This document shows, in pieces, positions 7,066-14,424 of a DNA stretch of 64,000 bases. A program made the position numbers and the translations under genes. The stretch lies in contig DRQG01000034.1 of assembly GCA_011369465.1 (NCBI GenBank), forward strand, positions 82,765 to 146,764. The letters run 5' to 3'. The notes under the pieces are model-generated. The model did no database searches. It worked only from the letters and a program-made list of their open reading frames with translations, and was not told the origin of the DNA. Source of the DNA: Caldithrix abyssi. GTDB taxonomy: Bacteria > Calditrichota > Calditrichia > Calditrichales > Calditrichaceae. How positions within the stretch are numbered: position 1 is the stretch's first letter; each line of letters opens with the position of its first letter.

Positions 7066-9924
7066 CTACTTTTTAACCTGTTCGGGTACAAGATACACCC
7101 GCACATAGCGGTCTTCATTAAAATACGTATTTGCGGCTTTCTGTATTTCCTGTAGATTGCGCGCTTTGTAACGATCCGGAATCTGAAGTATTTTCTGCGG
7201 ATTTAAATGATGGAAATAGTAGAACTCCAACTGGTTCAGCCACCAGCGATTCTCTTTCTGATTGGTTTCAAAACTGCGCAGCCCTATTTCTCTCACTTTT
7301 TGCAGATAGCTCTGGTATTTTTCGCTGTTCGCAAATTTCTGCAGGCTGTCTATCTGACTGTAAACTTCCCTGGTCAGTTCATCCACACGATCGGGGCTGC
7401 ATCCGAAAGAGATGGTAATGACGTACCGTTCTTCCGGATAATGCGGGAAACTGCTGTTGGAACGGACAAAATAGGTGCCGCTTTTGTCTTCGCGTAACCG
7501 TTCGCGCAATTTAATACGCAGCATATCCGCCATCGTCCCGACAATGGCCCGGTTTTTCAGATTCCATTCGAACGGCCCAAAATACTTTATGGTAACCAGG
7601 CTTTTCGGTTCCACACCTTTAACCACTTTTTTATCGATTTTTCCTTTGGGAAGCGGATAGATATCGTTGGCCCAGCTTTCGTTGCGTCCGGTGGCCGGCA
7701 GCGAAGCCAGATAGGTTTCGGCCAGCGGTTTTAGTTGTTCCGCTGTAACATTACCGACAAATAGAAAGAGAAATTCGCCGGCGTCGGCAAAACGATCTTT
7801 GAAAATGGAAAAAGATTTGTCCAGATTCATTTGCTGGATCATTTCCAGATCGAACGGCTTAAAGCGTGGATGGTGGCTGGTCATAACCACCTCGAGCGTA
7901 TCACGAAAAGCCGCTTCCGGATTTAAACTTTTGTTTTGATAAAACCCTTCCATCTTGCTTTTATAAGAAGCGAAAGCATCGGGGTCTTTACGGGGCGCCG
8001 TAAAATACAAATAGACCTGTTGAAATAGCAGATCCAGATCATCCGGTGAAGCGATTCCGCTGAATCCTTCGGAGTAGCGGCTGATATATGGCCGTACCCG
8101 GGCTATTTTACCGCTAAGCAGCTTTTGTAGTTGGATACGGCTAAAGGCGCCCAATCCGCCTTCCGCCACCACGCTTGCAGCTGTTTTAGCCGCTACAAGA
8201 TCCGCATCGGCAACATGGGAATACCCCCCTGGACTGGTAGCGGAAAAAAGCACCTCATCGTTTTTGAAGTCGGTAGTTTTAATCAGCACCCGGGCGCCGT
8301 TGCTCAGCAGCCATTCCGTTGTACCCAGCTGTTCGTCTTTCTTTTCTTCCACAATTTTTCCGGCTGCGGGAGGGTGTTCGATAAGCGGCTTGTTCACGGC
8401 GTCATCTACATAAGCCGTAACTTCGGCTGCCTGAACTTTATCCATTACCTGTTGTAAATCCTGCGGGGTTGGAACGGTAACGCCCTCTTTCTCCGGTGAG
8501 TTCACAACAAACACCCGGTTGGAATCGGTAATCCATTCTTTGCCCAGCCGGTTCACTTCCTCAAGGTGGATGCCGGGCAGGAACTGTTTGTACAAGGCGT
8601 ATTCATATTCGATTCCGGGAATGGGTTCATCCTGCAGAAAATTGCGGATGTATTCCGAAGCATAGCGACGGGATTCGGTTTTATTGCGTTCTTCATAGGC
8701 TTTTTTCATATTGCGTAAAACCGACTTTTTTACCCGCTCCAGCTCTGCCGGGGTAAAACCATATTGTTGGACCCGTTTGGCCTCGGTGAGCAAGGCTTCC
8801 AGCCCGGGAAGAATGCCGTTATCCTTTACCATAGCCGTTAAGCCGTACATACTGGAAGTGCGCACCATTCTGGTTTTGAAAGAATACCCGTAAATAAACG
8901 GCGGGTCTTTCTTTTGAGACAATTCATAAAAACGCTGGTTAAGCATCCCGTGGAAAAGACTTTCCACAATTTGCTTACGGTATTGTTTTACCGTGCTGTC
9001 TGTTTCTACAGGCAGTTTGTAATACAAGGAAACGGTGGAACGGGTTGCTTCCGGATCCGAAGCAATGGCATACAGCGTTTCTTTATGACCGGGAACGGGA
9101 TAGAGTTTTCGTTCACGTTCTTTCTGCGGATTGGCCATCCGGGCAAAATGTTTGGTAATCAAGCCCTTAACATATTTGATATCAAAATCCCCAACGGCGA
9201 TGACCGCCATTAAATCGGGCCGGTACCAATCGTGGTAAAAGCGCCGCGGCACATCGTGAGAAAAGTTTTCCAGTATTTCCACTTTTCCGATCGGCAGCCG
9301 TTCGGCATAGCGGGAGTTTTTAAATATAATGGGTAGCTGTTTGTTTAACATCCGCATATCGGCGCCGCGGCCCAGACGCCATTCTTCAATGACTACGCCG
9401 CGTTCCTTGTCGATCTCCTCATCTTCAAATGAAACTCCGTGAGCCCAATCTTCCAGAACCAAAAATCCTTTTTCCAACAAAGCGCTGCTGTCGGTAGGAA
9501 CCTGCAGCATGTAAACGGTCTCGTCAAAACTGGTATAGGCGTTGATGTCGGGGCCGAAACGCATCCCGATACTTTCCAGAAAATTGACCAGCTCCTGTTT
9601 ATGAAAATGTTCGCTTCCGTTAAAACACATGTGTTCCACAAAATGGGCCACCCCCTGCTGGTCATCATCTTCCAGAATTGAACCGGCGTTTACCACCAGC
9701 CTGAGCTCGGCCCGGTTTTCCGGACGACTGTTTTTTCGGATATAGTAACGAATGCCGTTATCCAACGTACCGGTTATGATAGACGGGTCCACCGGTAATT
9801 TATCCTGCAAACCAATTTTCGTTTCTTGCAGCGGATTCGCTTTTTTCATTGTCTCCTGGCTGGCGCCGGAGCAGGCAACGAGATAAGGAATGACCAAAAG
9901 AAAAAGCAGAGCTGATCTTAGCAT
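7066..9924 (-). CDS. M16 family zinc metallopeptidase, lipoprotein
   Basis: A 952-residue insulinase/pitrilysin-family protease with a lipoprotein signal (Cys18 in VACSG). The inverted zinc motif HxxEH is at residues 94-98 (HFVEH), inside the first of the two M16 half-domains; a second, catalytically silent half follows from about residue 530, as in PqqL-like periplasmic M16 proteins. The length fits that two-half architecture. It probably degrades peptides at the periplasmic face of a membrane. The ATG at 9924 opens a single-gene unit that ends at a hairpin terminator. Confidence 0.93.
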   Translation of the reverse strand: MLRSALLFLLVIPYLVACSGASQETMKKANPLQETKIGLQDKLPVDPSIITGTLDNGIRYYIRKNSRPENRAELRLVVNAGSILEDDDQQGVAHFVEHMCFNGSEHFHKQELVNFLESIGMRFGPDINAYTSFDETVYMLQVPTDSSALLEKGFLVLEDWAHGVSFEDEEIDKERGVVIEEWRLGRGADMRMLNKQLPIIFKNSRYAERLPIGKVEILENFSHDVPRRFYHDWYRPDLMAVIAVGDFDIKYVKGLITKHFARMANPQKERERKLYPVPGHKETLYAIASDPEATRSTVSLYYKLPVETDSTVKQYRKQIVESLFHGMLNQRFYELSQKKDPPFIYGYSFKTRMVRTSSMYGLTAMVKDNGILPGLEALLTEAKRVQQYGFTPAELERVKKSVLRNMKKAYEERNKTESRRYASEYIRNFLQDEPIPGIEYEYALYKQFLPGIHLEEVNRLGKEWITDSNRVFVVNSPEKEGVTVPTPQDLQQVMDKVQAAEVTAYVDDAVNKPLIEHPPAAGKIVEEKKDEQLGTTEWLLSNGARVLIKTTDFKNDEVLFSATSPGGYSHVADADLVAAKTAASVVAEGGLGAFSRIQLQKLLSGKIARVRPYISRYSEGFSGIASPDDLDLLFQQVYLYFTAPRKDPDAFASYKSKMEGFYQNKSLNPEAAFRDTLEVVMTSHHPRFKPFDLEMIQQMNLDKSFSIFKDRFADAGEFLFLFVGNVTAEQLKPLAETYLASLPATGRNESWANDIYPLPKGKIDKKVVKGVEPKSLVTIKYFGPFEWNLKNRAIVGTMADMLRIKLRERLREDKSGTYFVRSNSSFPHYPEERYVITISFGCSPDRVDELTREVYSQIDSLQKFANSEKYQSYLQKVREIGLRSFETNQKENRWWLNQLEFYYFHHLNPQKILQIPDRYKARNLQEIQKAANTYFNEDRYVRVYLVPEQVKK

Positions 9925-10207
9925 GATAGTCCCCTGTTTAATAATTGAATGGTTTTTTAAAGCTGAATGATACTAACGGAATTTTATCAAAACACAGAAA
10001 AAAAGCATTAATTGGATGTTTTTAACAATCATTTCAACTAAAGAATATAAATCTAATATAATAAAGCAAAAGAAAAAAGAAAATGAAATTTACACATAAT
10101 CCCGTTTTAGTTAAAAACGGAACCGCCTTTAACCATTCTAACTTGTTTTGGAATCAGAAAATTGTAAATTATTTTCTTATGGATCATTTTATATTTGAAA
10201 CCAGGTT
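9925..10207. other. Divergent intergenic region, AT-rich, with a short palindrome
   Basis: This gap separates the minus-strand M16 gene from the plus-strand ABC cassette and must hold both promoters. It is very AT-rich. A 7-bp palindrome, CCGTTTT (10102-10108) and AAAACGG (10114-10120) with the loop AGTTA, lies about 90 bases before the plus-strand gene. A similar CGTTTTTTTAGTTAAAAAACG palindrome occurs before the serine hydrolase at 29145. I see no RNA gene here. Confidence 0.4.
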
Positions 10208-10510
10208 ATGAAAAAGTCATTGGTTTTTTTTATTCTTATCCTTTCTCTTTCGTTGAGTCTGATAACCGTTTATCTGGTTGGTTTAAATTCAGCCGTTAAT
10301 AAACCGCTAACCGAGTTAAGCCAAATAAGCCGCCGTTACGGACTGACCGGCCTGTGTTTGAGCACGGAGTCCAGACATACCCGTCATCTGCTATTTTCCG
10401 GAGAAATAGCCGCTTTTCAGGATATTCCCGGGTGGCTCGATCATTTTCCTTCTTCCACCTTTATTTTTCCACCGCAAAGATTTTTTACCAAACAGGAAAC
10501 GGATCGATGA
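10208..10510 (+). CDS. Small membrane-anchored protein of an ABC cassette
   Basis: A 100-residue protein with one N-terminal membrane segment (about residues 4-25) and an extracytoplasmic tail. The tail carries a compact conserved-looking motif with Cys50, Arg and two His (GLCLSTESRHTRH) followed by AFQDIPGWLDHFPSSTFIFP. I do not recognise a named family. The stop overlaps the ATG of the following ABC permease (ATGA at 10507-10510), so it is translated as the first gene of a four-gene unit and presumably supplies the periplasmic part of that transporter. Confidence 0.75.
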   Translation: MKKSLVFFILILSLSLSLITVYLVGLNSAVNKPLTELSQISRRYGLTGLCLSTESRHTRHLLFSGEIAAFQDIPGWLDHFPSSTFIFPPQRFFTKQETDR

Positions 10511-11673
10511 GACGGAGCGGGTACATCATCGAATATGCTTTGAGCAGTCTGCTGCGCCGCTGGAAAAAGAATGTGGCGCTGCTGATTATTTACAGCGCCG
10601 TAGTGGCCTTTTTTGCTTCCGTGCTGTTTTTCACATCCGCCCTGCGCGAGCAGAGCCGGCTGGTACTCGATCCCTTGCCGGAACTGTGGATACAAAAGCT
10701 TTCCGGCGGGCGTCTGGCGCCTGTTGCCAACGCGCTGGCCGATTCGCTGCGTCATATCCGCGGCGTGCGTAAAGTGGAACCGCGGGTCTGGGGGTATTAT
10801 TATGATTCTCCTACCGGCGCCGTTTTTACCCTCATCGGTTCCGATTCCCTTTTCACGGATCTGCCCCTGCAACTTGCGGAAGGAGCCGGTCGATTGGACA
10901 ACAACGGCGCTCTGTGCGGCCGGGGCTTTCTGCTGAGCCATGGACTCATCCCGGGCGATCAGATCAATTTGCTGGATAATAAGGGAAAAATGCACAGCTT
11001 TGTTATCCGCGGCGCATTTACTTCCGAAAGCGATCTGCTCACCTACGATCTCATCATATTGGCTCCAAAGCAGGCCCGCCGTATTCTCGATTTGCACGAA
11101 ACCGAAGCAACGGACATCGCTGTGGCGGTTTATAATCCAGACGAAGCGGAAAACATCGCCACTAAAATCAGCCGCCGCTTTCCGGGTATTCGGGTGATCA
11201 GCAAAAGCCAACTGCGGATTACCTACGAGGCCTTGTTCGGCTGGCGGGGCGGTATTTTCATTTTCGGCGCGCTTATTTCTTTGCTGGCTTTTCTTATTCT
11301 GGCCTGGGACCGCGCTTCCGGTTTGAGTAAACAAGACCAGCAGGAATTGGGCATCCTGAAGGGAATCGGCTGGGACATTGGCGATGTGCTGGCCTTAAAA
11401 TTCTGGGAAGGCATTATTATTGCGTTAACCGCCACGCTGAGCGGTATGCTTTTGGCCGTAATGCATATTTTTTTGTTTAATGCCGTTCTGATAAAACCTT
11501 TTTTTATCGGTTGGTCGATACTGTTTCCGCCCTACAAAATACCCCTTTACATTTCCATAGGTGATTTGTTATTGGTTCTGGTTATCTCTGTTGTGCCCTA
11601 TCTGGCCGCTACGCTTTTGCCGGCCTGGAAAGGCGCAGTAACAGATCCGGCGGAGGTGATGCAGAATGGCTAA
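10507..11673 (+). CDS. ABC transporter permease, FtsX/MacB-like
   Basis: A 388-residue permease with an N-terminal membrane segment (about 24-44), a large extracytoplasmic MacB-PCD-like domain (about 50-250) and three C-terminal membrane segments (about 260-280, 302-330, 355-380) in the FtsX fold. The ATG at 10507 overlaps the upstream stop in an ATGA junction; a longer in-frame ATG at 10354 lies wholly inside the preceding gene and is not favoured. The stop overlaps the start of the ATPase gene. Such permeases work with LolD/MacB-type ATPases in lipoprotein, peptide or envelope export. Confidence 0.88.
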   Translation: MRRSGYIIEYALSSLLRRWKKNVALLIIYSAVVAFFASVLFFTSALREQSRLVLDPLPELWIQKLSGGRLAPVANALADSLRHIRGVRKVEPRVWGYYYDSPTGAVFTLIGSDSLFTDLPLQLAEGAGRLDNNGALCGRGFLLSHGLIPGDQINLLDNKGKMHSFVIRGAFTSESDLLTYDLIILAPKQARRILDLHETEATDIAVAVYNPDEAENIATKISRRFPGIRVISKSQLRITYEALFGWRGGIFIFGALISLLAFLILAWDRASGLSKQDQQELGILKGIGWDIGDVLALKFWEGIIIALTATLSGMLLAVMHIFLFNAVLIKPFFIGWSILFPPYKIPLYISIGDLLLVLVISVVPYLAATLLPAWKGAVTDPAEVMQNG

Positions 11674-12364
11674 CGAAAATATTATCCGGACAGACAGGTT
11701 ATGCAAAATTTTTAATCCGGGCGCCCATAACGAGGTAGAGGCTGTTCTTGATGTGGATTTGGCGCTGCCGCAAGCGTCCGCCACGCTGATTAAAGGGCCT
11801 TCCGGTTCGGGAAAAACCACTCTGCTCACCATGCTGGGTTGTCTGGCCAAACCGACTTCCGGTCAATATACCTGCCTTGGCGAAGCGGTTTCGCACTGGC
11901 CCGAAAAATTTTTAACCCGGTTTCGTCGCCGGCACATCGGCATTGTTTTTCAGAATTTCAATCTGATCAGCGGGCTGTCTGTGTTTGAAAATATCGCTCT
12001 TCCGCTTTACCCGGACGGGCTGCCCTTTGCCACGGTAAAAGAACGGGTAGAACAGCTCGCCCGCGATTTAAAGATGGATCATCGCTTATATTTTAAGGTG
12101 GATACCCTGTCCGGAGGCGAAATGCAGCGGGTGGCCATTGCCCGGGCCCTGGTTAATCAGCCGCAAATCCTGATTGCCGATGAACCGACCGCACATATCG
12201 ACAGTACATTGGCTAAGGAAATTTTAGAATTATTTCATTCCTTAAACAAAAAAGGGCTAACGCTCTTAATCGCCTCGCATGATCCCCTGCTGGAAACCCA
12301 CCCGATGATCGATCGGACCTATTGCATGCGGGACGGCCGTCTGAGGGAGCATCATGCTGAATGA
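11666..12364 (+). CDS. ABC transporter ATP-binding protein, LolD/MacB type
   Basis: A 232-residue nucleotide-binding domain with all motifs: Walker A GPSGSGKTT, Q-loop VFQNFN, signature LSGGEMQRVAIARAL, Walker B ILIADEPTAHID and the H-loop in ASHD. The LolD/MacB subclass is indicated by the size and by FQNFNLISGLSVFENIALPL. It overlaps both the permease before it (8 bases) and the membrane protein after it (11 bases), so all four genes are one coupled operon and probably one complex. Confidence 0.92.
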   Translation: MANENIIRTDRLCKIFNPGAHNEVEAVLDVDLALPQASATLIKGPSGSGKTTLLTMLGCLAKPTSGQYTCLGEAVSHWPEKFLTRFRRRHIGIVFQNFNLISGLSVFENIALPLYPDGLPFATVKERVEQLARDLKMDHRLYFKVDTLSGGEMQRVAIARALVNQPQILIADEPTAHIDSTLAKEILELFHSLNKKGLTLLIASHDPLLETHPMIDRTYCMRDGRLREHHAE

Positions 12365-13337
12365 CGCCTGGATCATCGTTGTTTTAATCGGCCAGATAAG
12401 CGCTCTGCTTCTGCTGGCGCTGACCCTTTATTTTGCAACACCCATTCTCCGTTACTGGAATCCGGCCTCCGGGAGCGCCCTGCAATTAGAGCTGGAGCGC
12501 AAAACATTTTTCGTGTCCAGCGCTGTGGAATATATTTTAGCCTTTCAAGCCGTAATTTTTGTCCTTTTCCTGATCATAGTAAACCACTATTTGCCGCGGC
12601 TCATTAACGGGGCCATGTGCGCTTCCGGTATATTAAGTTTGAATGAATACGGCTATCCCGCGCTTTACGGTAAAATAGCCGCGCTGGCTGCCTATCTGAT
12701 TTTTATTTTCCTGAACCGGCTGGATTTAGCCGAACCGGCTTATCCGCTTACGCCGACAAAGTATTTTTTATTGCCCTTCCTTTTTTGGGCCGCCCTGGCC
12801 GATACTGTGCTGACCGTTCGATTTTTCAGCCTTATTAATCCGGACGTCATCGCCACCTGTTGCAGCATCAGCTTTTCCGCAGCAAAAATTTCTGTTTTAA
12901 GTGAATCACCCGTAACGGTATCTATTAGCGCTTTATTAATCGCATATTATATTTTACTGGTCATCTACGGCTATTGGGGATTAAAGAAAAAAATTGCGGG
13001 TCTTTTATTATTTTTGGAATTCTTGTTGTTACCTGTCAGTGTTTTTATCTTAAAATATCATTTTGTAAAATATATTTATGCCCTGCCATCGCACAATTGC
13101 CTGTTTGACTTGTTTTTTGGTCGCTATTATTATATCGGGTATCTGTTATTCGGTCTGCTTTTTATTTCGGCAATGGCAGTAATTGGGCTGTTCTTGTTAA
13201 ATCGTTTGAAAAAACGGTTTACGAAAGATTTGAAAAACATCCAACAGAATTTACGGGTCGCCGCTATGGGCGGCAATCTTTTATTTGCGATTATTATCCA
13301 TCTGTATTGGTTTTATTGGAAATGGATTATTTTATAA
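12354..13337 (+). CDS. Polytopic membrane protein of unknown function with conserved-looking Cys motifs
   Basis: A 327-residue integral membrane protein with about eight hydrophobic segments. It matches no family I can name. Cys residues are few and lie outside or at the edges of membrane segments: Cys89 in GAMCASG, the adjacent pair Cys169-Cys170 (ATCCS) and Cys249 in PSHNCLFD next to His247. This looks like a metal or thiol redox site facing one side of the membrane. It is the last gene of the ABC cassette, overlapping the ATPase gene by 11 bases, so the transporter may serve this protein or its cofactor. Confidence 0.8.
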   Translation: MLNDAWIIVVLIGQISALLLLALTLYFATPILRYWNPASGSALQLELERKTFFVSSAVEYILAFQAVIFVLFLIIVNHYLPRLINGAMCASGILSLNEYGYPALYGKIAALAAYLIFIFLNRLDLAEPAYPLTPTKYFLLPFLFWAALADTVLTVRFFSLINPDVIATCCSISFSAAKISVLSESPVTVSISALLIAYYILLVIYGYWGLKKKIAGLLLFLEFLLLPVSVFILKYHFVKYIYALPSHNCLFDLFFGRYYYIGYLLFGLLFISAMAVIGLFLLNRLKKRFTKDLKNIQQNLRVAAMGGNLLFAIIIHLYWFYWKWIIL

Positions 13338-13367
13338 TCAATATAAAATAGGGTCTTATTGTTATGG

Positions 13368-13643
13368 CTACGATATATAAACCCGTAAAGTTCGACCTAA
13401 AGCTTCGACATAATTTTTTAATGTGGAAAGGCGTATATCTTCTGAATGATTTTCAATTCTTGATATGGCAGATTTTTTAGTCTTTAATCTCCTGGCTAAT
13501 TCTTCCTGGGTTATTCCGGCTTCTTTTCTGGCCTGACGAAGAAGTACACCGATTTTGAAACTTTCATAACCCTTTTCGAATTCTTCTGCAAATTCGGGGT
13601 TATTCTTTTTTCTTTTCTGAATATATTTATCTAAATCATCCAT
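13368..13643 (-). CDS. higA: XRE-family antitoxin (HigA-like)
   Basis: A 91-residue protein with a C-terminal helix-turn-helix: [19 protein letters not shown] then [20 protein letters not shown]. This is the XRE/Cro fold typical of HigA-type antitoxins that bind toxin and repress their own operon. It overlaps the upstream toxin frame by one base (TAATG), the toxin-first order of higBA loci. The antitoxin reads as intact, in contrast to the toxin. Confidence 0.85.
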   Translation of the reverse strand: MDDLDKYIQKRKKNNPEFAEEFEKGYESFKIGVLLRQARKEAGITQEELARRLKTKKSAISRIENHSEDIRLSTLKNYVEALGRTLRVYIS

Positions 13644-13990
13644 TATCCTCTCCTTTTAAAATAAGCTCTCTTACGCCTTTCGGCTAATTCTATTTCATCT
13701 CTCGGAACCTTTTGGGTTTTCTTGGCAAAACCATTTGTCAAAACAATAATTTTGCTACCAAAATTAAACCCGAGAAGCCTAAAAATATTATTTCCAAACC
13801 GGATACGTATTTCCCAAATATCGTCTGTATTTTTTAATTTCTTATAATATTCCTTCGGAACATGCTCAATTTCTTTTATTAATCTCAATACCCAACCAAC
13901 TTTTTCGAATTATTTGTCAGATAGAGTATCTAAAAAATCTTCAATCGGACAAGTGCCACTTTTTGTTTTGTAAAATTCAATTTCTCGCAC
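13643..13990 (-). pseudogene. higB: HigB/RelE-type toxin interrupted by one in-frame TAA
   Basis: Reading from the GTG at 13990, the frame gives an N-terminus typical of phage Gp49-like HigB toxins (REIEFYKTKSGTCPIEDF, residues 2-19). Codon 27 is TAA (13910-13912), and the same frame then continues without shift for 88 more codons (FEKVGWVLRLI, IWEIRIRFGNNIFRLLG, LTNGFAKKTQKVPRDEIELAE). Restoring codon 27 to CAA (Gln), one base away, gives a normal 115-residue toxin. Automatic callers would start at the TTG at 13888 and report an 81-residue protein lacking the N-terminus. The toxin is therefore probably inactive, while its antitoxin remains intact. Confidence 0.8.
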
Positions 13991-14424
13991 AACAACAAGT
14001 TAACAAATATGTAAACTATGTCAATAAAAAAATGTTTCAGAGGATGATATGTAAAACAATGAAAGGCCTCTAACTTCGATTTATACGCGCTGTAACCGTG
14101 GTTTATCAACATTTGAAAGCGTAGATAATATATAATTACTCATAGATTTATCAAAAGAATCATAAAATAGAGGGTAATTCAAGAAAATATCTTTATTTCA
14201 ATTAAAAATATGAGAAAACATATAATATAGATAGAATAATTTGAATATTATTACGATTTTTAGTATATATTAGTGCATTACTCATTCATAATAACCGCTT
14301 GCGTAAAATAAGTCGATTTATAAATAGATTCGGTTTCATTTACTGTTTTAACCCGTGTTTTGTTTATTCAGAGAACGGTTAAATAAATTTCAAACGAGAT
14401 CATCACTGCAATTGTAAGAATACT
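13991..14424. other. AT-rich intergenic region
   Basis: About 430 bases between the toxin-antitoxin locus and the TonB receptor, distinctly AT-richer than the coding DNA. It includes runs such as TATAATATAGATAGAATAA near 14222 that could serve as promoter elements for either side. No coding frame with a credible start, no tRNA and no clear repeat were found. Confidence 0.4.

Noticed and set aside
10441..11334. Minus-strand open frame (297 codons) over the ABC permease
   Set aside because: The permease is clear by membrane and coupling evidence; this frame is its shadow.
13910..13912. TAA in the HigB frame as a recoded codon
   Set aside because: TAA is not known to be recoded in bacteria of this type, there is no special context, and CAA to TAA is one base.
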